NCBI RefSeq assembly: GCF_901212495.1
Contig: NZ_CAAKNY010000038.1
Location: 28 to 6,643 of the forward strand
Direction of reading: 5' to 3'
Source of the DNA: Collinsella aerofaciens
GTDB taxonomy: Bacteria; Actinomycetota; Coriobacteriia; Coriobacteriales; Coriobacteriaceae
Length of the DNA: 6,616 nt
Notes under the pieces: model-generated
Told to the model about the DNA's origin: nothing
Database searches by the model: none
The model's input: only the letters and a program-made list of their open reading frames with translations
Program-made: the position numbers and the translations under genes
In this document: positions 1 to 5,868 of the stretch, one piece after another
How positions within the stretch are numbered: the first letter of the stretch is position 1
Layout: the number at the start of each line of letters is the position of its first letter

Positions 1-32
1 TCGCTTCCAAAAGTGGAGGATCAGCGTGGTGC
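1..32 (-). repeat. Left direct repeat: displaced 3' end of the aguR-like gene
   Basis: Positions 1-32 match 4584-4615 at 31 of 32 bases; the only difference is A10 against G4593. Read on the minus strand, both copies encode the C-terminus TTLILHFWKR, and the difference is a synonymous Phe codon (TTT for TTC). Upstream in that reading frame the left copy becomes unrelated (…PPPPKG instead of …KTEQQNR), so this is a remnant of a gene end and not a second complete regulator gene. The stop codon would lie just outside the window. The simplest reading is a duplication made when the cassette at 33-4583 entered at the 3' end of the gene; a decayed paralogue is the alternative. Confidence 0.7.
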
Positions 33-74
33 CTTTTGGTGGAGGGGGGATATTGATTAATTCGGGTAACAGTT

Positions 75-104
75 TTTTAACGCCGGGAACGATGTTAAAA
101 TAAC
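75..104 (+). promoter_or_regulatory. Inverted repeats and possible -10 upstream of the double-HTH regulator
   Basis: TTTTAAC (75-81) and GTTAAAA (94-100) form a perfect 7-base inverted repeat with a 12-base spacer. The right arm also belongs to a smaller dyad, GTTA-AAA-TAAC (94-104). TAAAAT at 96-101 matches the -10 consensus at five of six positions, but no convincing -35 lies 16-18 bases upstream. An operator overlapping the core promoter, perhaps for autoregulation, would fit. This rests on pattern only. Confidence 0.3.
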
Positions 105-117
105 CAAAATGCTATCT

Positions 118-122
118 AGGAG
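118..122 (+). promoter_or_regulatory. Ribosome-binding site choosing start 133
   Basis: AGGAG sits ten bases before the ATG at 133. The in-frame ATG at 109 has no comparable Shine-Dalgarno sequence in front of it, so 133 is the preferred start; the site would otherwise lie inside the coding region. Confidence 0.6.
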
Positions 123-132
123 CTTTGATTTT

Positions 133-1866
133 ATGGCAACCGAGGCAGCTACCCTGCAAAACGTGACGCGCTCGTTCCTCTGGCATTCAATTATGTTGTT
201 TATAGGGGCGGCTGGTCTGTATTGTGTTGCGCCAAGTATTTATACGGGCCTTTCTGGCACCGTTCTTATCGGTCTGCATCTGCTTTCGGGCTTCTGTGTG
301 GGCCTCATCTCTCGCCCTGTGAGACAGGGTATTTCCAAAAGGCTTTTTGGACTTATGCTCGTAGACATTGCACTTCTTGTGATGTACACGATATCTCTTA
401 ATGTCTTTCATCAATTTCATGTTGTGGTTTCGGCGCTCGCGTTCATTTTGTTGTTACTAGCCCCCTTGCTTGTCGCTTGCTGTTCTTGGGCGCTTGGCGG
501 TGAATTCGCAAACATACGTGCGGGATTAAAGGGGAAACATGTGGCCGATGGCTCTGCTCTCCACGGGTATCCTGAGCTCGCACTTTACAGCCCCGTTGTA
601 CTCTTGATTGCTTTGCTTGTTGGCCTTCAGTTTCTTCTCGTCCCGTTGATGGACTCCATCGGTTCTTTCCTTTCCGTTAACGCCGAGATGGGGGTTGCTG
701 CCTTGCTCGTCGAACCTCTTGCGTTTGGTAATGCCGCCGTTATTCTCGATACGGATTGTTTGTTTTCGCGCAATATAAACATCGGAGCTGTGCTCCTGAG
801 CTTTGGTGGGCATCAAGAGATCGTATTGCTTCTGGTTACCGTTTTGGGCAGTATCCTTGCCAGGGCCATAACGCGATTTTTCCCCGACTTAACGAGCGCT
901 TTTTCTGCGGCCGCCAAATTAGGAGGAAAACACTCTGCAGTTGCCGATATCCCTACGGCTTCGGGTTTTTCTCAAAGGGAGTCCGCGGTTTTCTCTATGA
1001 GGATAGAGGGAAAAACGTACGAGGAGATTGCTTCTGCCTTGGACATTTCCCCGTCTACTGCCCGTACCTATTTGTCGCGGGCCTTGACTAAAACCGGATA
1101 TAAAAGCATTTCAGAGGCGACGGCTGGACTTCTCTTGTCAAAGGATGCGTGGCATCTTGACGCAATAAAAGGCCATGATCACCGTTCAGAATCGCTGGAG
1201 TCCTCATCGTTCAATCAGGACTGCAGGATAGTCTTCGTCTGCTTCCTGTTTATGTATGCGTCTGGAATGGGCATCGAGGAAATCCTCGTATGCTTCGGCT
1301 TTGAGCATGATGCGATAATCCTATCGATAGCTATAGTGCTTGTGGCCCTGTGTTGCCGTGCGGCTATACGGTGGATGTCTGAAATGCACTTGTGCCTTTC
1401 GCCTGAACTCACCCTTTCTTCGGTGTCTGTGGGTGCTGGAGCAGCGTTCTGGGTTCACGATGTGGTAAGTCGACTGTACATTTTCTTTGAGTCCGTTGGG
1501 AGCGGTGAGGCCGTTGGCGGCCTTATGCCTGCCTTACGCGTGACTGCGTTCCTTGTCGTACTTATCCTTATGGGTAATTCGCTGCTATTCTTGCGTTCGA
1601 AAGATACGGTTCGGGTGGGTGATCGACGCGATACCGTGCGTGAGGCCTTCTTGAGGCTTGGTTTCACGCCGCTTTATGCCGATATCATGACATGCGTTTT
1701 TGATGGCAATAGAACCACCGAGATTTGCGCGCATCTTAACGTTGCTCGGGGAACCGTCAAAGAGGCCAAGAGCAAGAGCTATGCCTTGCTTGGAGTTCAC
1801 TCGGAGCGTGAACTTAGAGATAGGGTTTTTAGTCTTATGGCAGATGTTATAGAAAATAGCAGGTAG
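133..1866 (+). CDS. Membrane regulator with two LuxR-type HTH domains
   Basis: This 577-residue protein is a likely one-component transcription regulator in the cytoplasmic membrane. About six hydrophobic segments occupy residues 18-247, clearest at 18-38, 43-60, 71-90, 96-120, 150-173 and 215-247. A well-formed LuxR/GerE-type HTH follows at about 279-339 (FSQRES, EEIASALDIS, STARTYLSRA). Four more helices (about 365-385, 394-413, 428-450, 469-489) lead to a second, more diverged HTH at about 511-570 (TTEICAHLNVARGTVKEAKS, then LLGVHSERELRD). An even number of helices between the two HTHs puts both in the cytoplasm. Familiar members of this group have one membrane domain and one HTH, so this looks like a fused or duplicated tandem. 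The HTH family is firm; the ligand is unknown and the target is presumably the ABC/peptide genes 124 bases downstream. An alternative start at 109 would add eight residues. Confidence 0.85.
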   Translation: MATEAATLQNVTRSFLWHSIMLFIGAAGLYCVAPSIYTGLSGTVLIGLHLLSGFCVGLISRPVRQGISKRLFGLMLVDIALLVMYTISLNVFHQFHVVVSALAFILLLLAPLLVACCSWALGGEFANIRAGLKGKHVADGSALHGYPELALYSPVVLLIALLVGLQFLLVPLMDSIGSFLSVNAEMGVAALLVEPLAFGNAAVILDTDCLFSRNINIGAVLLSFGGHQEIVLLLVTVLGSILARAITRFFPDLTSAFSAAAKLGGKHSAVADIPTASGFSQRESAVFSMRIEGKTYEEIASALDISPSTARTYLSRALTKTGYKSISEATAGLLLSKDAWHLDAIKGHDHRSESLESSSFNQDCRIVFVCFLFMYASGMGIEEILVCFGFEHDAIILSIAIVLVALCCRAAIRWMSEMHLCLSPELTLSSVSVGAGAAFWVHDVVSRLYIFFESVGSGEAVGGLMPALRVTAFLVVLILMGNSLLFLRSKDTVRVGDRRDTVREAFLRLGFTPLYADIMTCVFDGNRTTEICAHLNVARGTVKEAKSKSYALLGVHSERELRDRVFSLMADVIENSR

Positions 1867-1870
1867 AAGC

Positions 1871-1913
1871 CTGTAGACAAATAAGATTGTAAATCCATCC
1901 TACACGTCTACAG
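1871..1913. promoter_or_regulatory. Inverted repeat before the ABC transporter gene
   Basis: CTGTAGAC (1871-1878) and GTCTACAG (1906-1913) are perfect 8-base inverted arms whose centres are 35 bases apart. They start five bases after the regulator's stop codon and lie about 80 bases before the transporter start. The AT-rich spacer has no clear -10/-35 pair. It could be an operator for the upstream regulator or a weak RNA hairpin with a 27-base loop. No T-run follows, so it is not a typical terminator. Confidence 0.4.
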
Positions 1914-1977
1914 ACAGTTCTGACGATGAAGGCGATACTTCCGGACAACGGGTCCGACGACTCGTGTGTTGCGAACC

Positions 1978-1982
1978 GGAGG
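1978..1982 (+). promoter_or_regulatory. Ribosome-binding site choosing GTG start 1991
   Basis: GGAGG lies eight bases before the GTG at 1991, which is ideal spacing. The upstream in-frame GTG at 1964 lacks such a site, and using it would put the Shine-Dalgarno sequence inside the gene. Confidence 0.65.
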
Positions 1983-1990
1983 TGCTTGCT

Positions 1991-3892
1991 GTGAAGACCT
2001 GTGATTGCCTCACATATGTACGGCTTAATTTAGAAGTTCTTGCGCGCAACCGGGGAATTATGTTGCTGACGGCGCTGCTCGCGCTCGTATTCTGCATCCC
2101 GGTATTTCTATCCGTTCCAACGGGAGCAGATTATCTATATGGTAGAGCTTCCATCGAAGACCAGAGAGCCCTTTTGGTCTCTCAAGTCTCTGACGGCGTT
2201 TATGACACTGCCCCACAGGAGCTCAACAGCATCATTGCCGACGAAAGGGCGTGCCTTGATCGGGCGCTTGAAAGCAAGGCGGGCTCCAGAGAGTATTACG
2301 ATGCGATTGCCGATTACGACAATCTATTGCTCAAGGAATACCGACTCGGTTATTTGAATGGTGTTGATTCGGAGTTATCGCTTGAAGCCCAAGAACGTCT
2401 TCCCCGAGCCATATCGATGCTGGCCCATCCGGAATCGTACGACTCAACAACAAAAATGCCCGGGATGATTCTTCTCGCATATTATTGCGGCGCTGTTCCT
2501 GCAATAGCGTGGCTTTTGGTCCCGGTCCTCGTCCTCTATATGTCGCTTGAGGGGGACGGAAAGCGGTTCTACGATCGAGCGTTGTTGTCAAAGTTAGAGA
2601 TGAATGCATGCCGCGTTCTCGTCTCTGGTATTGCATCGATGCTGGTTTTGGTTCTGGCGTTGGCTCCCTGTTTTGTATTGGCAACGGTGTTTAACGGTGT
2701 AGGTCAGACAGAGTACCCAGTCGTATTCATTCAGTATGGTGACGTAGTCGAAAGAACTGTGTTAGTTCAGCTAGGGCTATTTGCCGTCTTTGAAGCTGTG
2801 CTGTCGATGATGTTTGCTTGCTTGGGCGTGTGCGTGTACGCCGGAAGCAGAAACAGGGCCATTTCGTCCATGGTGATCGCTCTTGTGGGGGGCATAAGCC
2901 AGCTTCCGTTTTATGCGAGCAAAGATGCTCCATGGCATGCGTTGCTGCCGTATATGGTGTCGAGCTATTCTGCCTTTTCGTTTGCGCTCGGCGGCGCATC
3001 TTACGCCAATGGAGCGGAGGTATCTCTCGTTCCTGAAGCCAGTGCATCGCACTGCCTCTTTGCCGTGATGGGCGCGTTTGCTGTTTGCGCGTTGGGGGTC
3101 ATTTCGTTTTCGTGTCTAAAAAGCAAGAATCGCTGGGCCTGGAACCATATTCGCCCGGATAGTTTGGGCGAGAAAAGCTTGCTCTCTCTGTCGCTGGATG
3201 CGTTGACGGTTGGAAAAAACCAGCTGGTAAAGGGATTGCAGTTTGATATGCCCGCTGGCCAGATATGGGGTCTTGTCGCGCCAAATGGACATGGCAAGAC
3301 TACGCTACTGAATACTCTTTGGGGAGATGCTGGGCCATCAGTGCGCGTGTCAGGTTCTCTCTGTTTTCATGCGAAAGCGTGCGTTGACTGTGAGCAAATG
3401 AGAAAGGTTTTCTTCTTAGTTCCGAACGGGCCGCCTCTATTGATTCGGCACATGACCGTTGCTTTCCATCTCGATCGATGCAAGAAAATTTGGCATTCGC
3501 CTCGTACCTTGGATCAAGTGCTTAATCTCTTTGACTTGACTGAGTTGAAGAATATGCCCGTATCTAGGTTGTCTGATGGAAATAGACAATTGCTTAATGT
3601 TGCGATGGCCTATATGTCTTATTGCGAAGTCGTCCTTTTGGATGAGCCCATGAATGCGCTTGATGTGGGACATGTCGCAATCGTTTCGAATGCTCTTAGA
3701 GATGAAGCGGGTAGAGGAGCACATGTCATTATCTCTTCTCATCTTATCGGAAACCTCGAATCGCTCTGCGATGCCTCCGTATTGCTCACAGGGGATGACT
3801 CGCGTGTCGTTACCAGAGAAATGGGAGGTGATTCGAAATGGATCGGTAATGTGTACGCGCAGCTTTTCAAGACGAACGACAGCAAAAACTAG
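1991..3892 (+). CDS. ABC transporter, ABC-2-like permease fused to ATPase
   Basis: This 633-residue protein is a half-transporter in the cytoplasmic membrane that would use ATP to export, or expel from the membrane, an unknown substrate. The N-terminal half resembles ABC-2 permeases: helix 1 at about 22-44, a large outside loop of about 110 charged residues, then helices near 159-183, 209-234, 257-284, about 289-310 and 356-377. The C-terminal ATPase (about 400-600) shows Walker A APNGHGKTT with Lys436, the signature LSDGN (527-531), Walker B VVLLDEP with Asp551 and Glu552, and the switch His584. The Q-loop position reads VPNGPP, so the usual Gln is absent; P-E or P-D variants are known among drug/bacteriocin-type ATPases. 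Permease and ATPase of this type are usually separate genes, and ABCG-type fusions have the opposite order. The stop codon TAG overlaps the ribosome-binding site of the secreted-protein gene, so that protein is the best candidate cargo or partner. Confidence 0.88.
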   Translation: MKTCDCLTYVRLNLEVLARNRGIMLLTALLALVFCIPVFLSVPTGADYLYGRASIEDQRALLVSQVSDGVYDTAPQELNSIIADERACLDRALESKAGSREYYDAIADYDNLLLKEYRLGYLNGVDSELSLEAQERLPRAISMLAHPESYDSTTKMPGMILLAYYCGAVPAIAWLLVPVLVLYMSLEGDGKRFYDRALLSKLEMNACRVLVSGIASMLVLVLALAPCFVLATVFNGVGQTEYPVVFIQYGDVVERTVLVQLGLFAVFEAVLSMMFACLGVCVYAGSRNRAISSMVIALVGGISQLPFYASKDAPWHALLPYMVSSYSAFSFALGGASYANGAEVSLVPEASASHCLFAVMGAFAVCALGVISFSCLKSKNRWAWNHIRPDSLGEKSLLSLSLDALTVGKNQLVKGLQFDMPAGQIWGLVAPNGHGKTTLLNTLWGDAGPSVRVSGSLCFHAKACVDCEQMRKVFFLVPNGPPLLIRHMTVAFHLDRCKKIWHSPRTLDQVLNLFDLTELKNMPVSRLSDGNRQLLNVAMAYMSYCEVVLLDEPMNALDVGHVAIVSNALRDEAGRGAHVIISSHLIGNLESLCDASVLLTGDDSRVVTREMGGDSKWIGNVYAQLFKTNDSKN

Positions 3893-3907
3893 GAGAGGAA
3901 GACAACC

Positions 3908-4261
3908 ATGAAACGACATATATCGAAGAACTTGGTGAAGGCATTGGCCGCATGTTTTATGCTTGCACTGTCGATGGGCGCAATTCCCAATTATGCGACG
4001 GCGCAGCCAGATACGGGTTCTGTTGCACCTTGTCGTCTTGTGACGGCGGATGTCTTGGACACCTACAAATCGTTCTCCACCGCGAGCTACCCGAGCGAGA
4101 ATGTTGATTGCTTCGACCAGACATACAAGAGGTTGTCTTTCAAAACCTCTTATTCTCGTACGGGGCAAACGATCCTCTATACAGGTGCAGCGTTAAGCCC
4201 ACGCGGGAACGGAATGCCTGGGTTTGAGACGAAATATAAGTGCACATATCGTACCTGGTAG
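3908..4261 (+). CDS. Small secreted three-cysteine protein, unknown family
   Basis: This is a 117-residue protein I do not recognise. It begins with a classical signal peptide: basic MKRHISKNLVK, a hydrophobic core at about 12-27, and an ATA cleavage motif giving probable cutting after Ala32. The predicted mature part has 85 residues, is rich in Ser, Thr and Tyr, carries Cys42, Cys68 and Cys112, and ends in Trp. With three cysteines one would be unpaired, allowing a dimer or a modification. The ribosome-binding site AGGAGAGG (3891-3898) overlaps the stop of the transporter gene, with 15 bases between genes, so translation is probably coupled. Small size, export signal and adjacent ABC-2-like transporter resemble bacteriocin or secreted-signal operons. 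The terminal Trp and the membrane-protein neighbour recall the lactococcin 972 group, but no diagnostic motif supports assignment. The transporter could instead give self-immunity, because the signal peptide suggests Sec export. Confidence 0.75.
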   Translation: MKRHISKNLVKALAACFMLALSMGAIPNYATAQPDTGSVAPCRLVTADVLDTYKSFSTASYPSENVDCFDQTYKRLSFKTSYSRTGQTILYTGAALSPRGNGMPGFETKYKCTYRTW

Positions 4262-4333
4262 ATAACCCTAGGACCAGATTCTCTCCGAATTACTTTGCGG
4301 AGGATTGATCTAACGCTGCCGCTCCTGCGTTTA

Positions 4334-4469
4334 TCTCAATCTGTAACATCTGACTGGCAAAAACGCTTCTACCTGTTGCAGATTGAGATTATTCGACGCG
4401 CGTTCTGTAGCTCGTCTCGATCTGTAACAGTAAGACGGCGATTTGGTCTCCATATGTTACAGATTGAGA
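4334..4469. repeat. Four-copy alternating 15-base repeat array
   Basis: The motif TCTCAATCTGTAACA occurs at 4334-4348 (+), 4374-4388 (-, one change), 4415-4429 (+, one change) and 4455-4469 (-). Starts are 40, 41 and 40 bases apart, with spacers of 25, 26 and 25 unrelated bases. Copies 3 and 4 extend to 17 bases with CG/CG ends. Copies 1+2 and 3+4 can fold as two hairpins; both single-base changes become G-U pairs in a plus-strand RNA. Possible readings are REP/BIME-like palindromic units, protein-binding sites about four helical turns apart, or integrase arm sites next to the candidate junction at 4584. The repeats are clear; the role is unknown. Confidence 0.85.
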
Positions 4470-4484
4470 CGAAAGAAAGCGTGA

Positions 4485-4528
4485 GCCAGAAAACCGCCGC
4501 GAGGGAAAGCAGCTCCCTTGCGGCGGTT
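4485..4528 (-). terminator. Intrinsic terminator of the aguR-like gene
   Basis: AACCGCCGC (4492-4500) pairs with GCGGCGGTT (4520-4528). The stem continues inward through AGGGA/TCCCT to about 15 pairs around a 7-base loop, with one internal A-C mismatch on the minus strand (G-U on the plus strand). In the minus direction the stem runs into TTTTCT, a short T-tract, about 53 bases after the regulator's stop. The plus direction lacks a T-run, so it would terminate the cassette less well. Confidence 0.6.
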
Positions 4529-4580
4529 GGCGTTTGCCCAGATAAAACCTGCCAAAATAAACCTGTCCCTTTTTAGTGGG

Positions 4581-5546
4581 TTATCGCTTCCAGAAGTGGA
4601 GGATCAGCGTGGTGCGGTTTTGCTGCTCGGTTTTGACCAGGATGTTGTGGATGTGTGTCTTGACGGTGCCCACGGCAAGGAATAGCTCGTCAGCAATCTC
4701 TTGGTTCGACTTGCCCAGCACAACCAGACGCATGACTTCGGTCTCGCGGTTGGAGAGTTTGTAGGCGTTGCGATAGAAGGGCATCTGCTCTTCTATGTGC
4801 CGATCAAGATCGCTGACGTTCTTTTCCTCGGGCGCCTCCTGCATGCGGATTGAAAGCACGTGGTAGGAGTAGATGATCAGCAGAATCGCAAAGTAGCACG
4901 CAAAGACGTTTTCGCTAAAGTTGCGCTCGGACAGATATAGCTGCAGCCAAGAGGGCGCCAGACTCATGGGGACGACAAGGATGTTGTAGAAATCCTCGGC
5001 AACGATGCAACCGACCAGAATAGCGCCGATAATCAGGTGTTTTCGTTGGTTGTTAACGCGTGTCTTCAGCTCAACCTTTGTACTCTTATGAGCCGTCCAA
5101 AAGATATACAGTCCCATAAAGACAAGGAATACCTGACGCATCGTGTAGTAGAGCCACTGATGCATGGGGCCGGAGGGGACAGCGACGATAATCAGCGACT
5201 CGCACAGCAAAAACGTTAAAACGGGGATGGCGAACAACTTCTTGGAATGCTTATCAAGTAAGTCCATGGCAATGGCCCAAATAAAAGCCTGTGAAGCGGT
5301 CGCCACAAGGGTCCGCATTACAGGCATGGTAATTGAGTAATAGTCATTGGCCGGAAAACTTCGGTTTTGCAACGTGTATTCAAAAAAGAAGATCTCGGTC
5401 ATCTCGATGGCATAGCAAATAAAAACGCCGCTGCCATAGATAAAGAACTGTCGACGAGACGAGGCGTAGGCGGCAAGCGAAAGCACTGCCGTCACAATAC
5501 AGATTACGAGTATCGCTAGGGTATAGAAGAACATGAGCGTGTCCAT
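4581..5546 (-). CDS. aguR: AguR-like seven-helix LuxR-type regulator
   Basis: This 321-residue membrane-bound one-component regulator has seven predicted helices at about 4-27, 33-55, 77-97, 104-123, 131-150, 170-191 and 213-235. A charged linker leads to a C-terminal LuxR/GerE HTH from about 264 (LSNRETEVMRL, NQEIADELFLAVGTVKTHIH). The start at 5546 is preceded by a modest AGGA nine bases upstream; Met5 has nothing better. It is divergent from ptcA across 339 bases. Known family fact: AguR of lactococci and streptococci is a seven-helix LuxR-type protein that senses agmatine and activates the agmatine deiminase operon. Matching topology and neighbour make an agmatine-responsive activator the best call, although many coriobacterial membrane LuxR proteins share this shape. 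Its last ten codons are duplicated at the left window edge. A terminator follows at 4492-4528. Confidence 0.82.
   Translation of the reverse strand: MDTLMFFYTLAILVICIVTAVLSLAAYASSRRQFFIYGSGVFICYAIEMTEIFFFEYTLQNRSFPANDYYSITMPVMRTLVATASQAFIWAIAMDLLDKHSKKLFAIPVLTFLLCESLIIVAVPSGPMHQWLYYTMRQVFLVFMGLYIFWTAHKSTKVELKTRVNNQRKHLIIGAILVGCIVAEDFYNILVVPMSLAPSWLQLYLSERNFSENVFACYFAILLIIYSYHVLSIRMQEAPEEKNVSDLDRHIEEQMPFYRNAYKLSNRETEVMRLVVLGKSNQEIADELFLAVGTVKTHIHNILVKTEQQNRTTLILHFWKR
4584..4615 (-). repeat. Right direct repeat inside the aguR-like 3' end
   Basis: This is the partner of 1-32, with 31 of 32 identical bases in the same orientation, covering the last ten sense codons before the stop. The intact gene has this copy. 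The two copies begin 4583 bases apart, which would be the size of the inserted unit if they are its junctions. No integrase or transposase gene lies between them. Confidence 0.7.
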
Positions 5547-5620
5547 ATGTCACCGTCCTGTCTCATTTGATCTCTTATGGAGCCCGCTATATCCCCCCGG
5601 TATACATGCCTCCGCCGGTC

Positions 5621-5640
5621 GTTCCATTGCGTTCCATTGC
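5621..5640. repeat. Perfect 10-base tandem repeat
   Basis: GTTCCATTGC occurs twice back to back. It lies about 75 bases upstream of the regulator start in the divergent region. The 10-base unit is close to one helical turn, so both copies face the same side of DNA; it may be a binding site or a slippage duplication. Confidence 0.6.
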
Positions 5641-5693
5641 GGATTAAACACCGAGATACAGCATAGCCGTATACCGTTCGCGGTTCCAGACGG

Positions 5694-5727
5694 TAAACCC
5701 CCTACAAGCCAGCTGCCTGCGGGTTTA
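5694..5727. repeat. Inverted repeat upstream of ptcA
   Basis: TAAACCC (5694-5700) and GGGTTTA (5721-5727) are perfect inverted arms around 20 bases that contain the palindrome CAGCTG. It may be an operator or a weak hairpin; no clear T-run follows. Confidence 0.4.
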
Positions 5728-5808
5728 TATTGGTTTAGAGGGGATGTAACTCCGTGAACGGTCTTTAATCCCGAATAAACTAGGTGAAAATTGCATACGG
5801 GTGAATGA

Positions 5809-5868
5809 TGGTCTTGTCAACACGAGGCGTGATGTTCGAGCGCCTCATAGTAATAGTCGGCAAGACCG
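5809..5868 (+). promoter_or_regulatory. Foldable leader directly before ptcA
   Basis: An outer stem joins TGGTCTTGTC (5809-5818) to GGCAAGACCG (5859-5868): seven perfect pairs plus wobble and end pairs, ten in all. Inside it GAGGCG (5824-5829) pairs with CGCCTC (5841-5846) around an 11-base loop. The ribosome-binding site GGAAAGG starts at 5871, two bases after the outer stem, so folding could affect ribosome access or mRNA stability. I do not recognise a known riboswitch class. The leader would be transcribed only if the promoter is upstream of about 5800. Confidence 0.4.

Larger units (their letters stand above)
4262..4583. other. Gene-free stretch between converging genes
   Basis: No credible gene lies here; the one open frame at 4295-4576 runs through the repeats and has no ribosome-binding site. 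In order it holds a weak 5-base hairpin (CTCCG/CGGAG near 4282-4301, no T-run) just after the secreted-protein gene, another at 4312-4331 (AACGC/GCGTT), the four-copy alternating repeat array, the strong hairpin at 4492-4528, and an A/T-rich end with two related pieces, AAAACCTGCC and TAAACCTGTCCC. The regulator's stop codon is at 4581-4583 on the minus strand. Confidence 0.6.

Noticed and set aside
109..132. Upstream start of the double-HTH regulator at 109
   Set aside because: No Shine-Dalgarno sequence precedes it, while AGGAG is well placed before 133.
1964..1990. Upstream GTG start of the ABC transporter at 1964
   Set aside because: GGAGG at 1978-1982 is ideally placed for the GTG at 1991 and would otherwise be inside the gene.
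3437..4168. Long minus-strand open frame of 243 codons opposite the transporter and secreted-protein genes
   Set aside because: It is antisense to two well-supported genes, is rich in Arg/Cys/His without domains, and spans both their boundaries; it is a shadow frame.
3908..4261. Assignment of the secreted protein to the lactococcin 972 family
   Set aside because: Only size, signal peptide, terminal Trp and a membrane/ABC neighbour agree; internal motifs do not visibly match and the cysteines are atypical.
4282..4301. Terminator directly after the secreted-protein gene
   Set aside because: The stem is only five pairs around a ten-base loop and no T-run follows.
4334..4469. CRISPR array
   Set aside because: Spacing is regular, but the repeats are only 15 bases, alternate in orientation, and there are no cas genes; CRISPR repeats run in one direction and are longer.
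4295..4576. Plus-strand open frame of 93 codons after the secreted-protein gene
   Set aside because: It is made of the alternating repeats and the terminator stem, has no ribosome-binding site and no recognisable protein character.
5589..5606. CsoR-like metal operator (C-run next to GTATAC)
   Set aside because: The C-run and GTATAC recall such sites, but the required symmetric G-run is absent and no metal genes are nearby.
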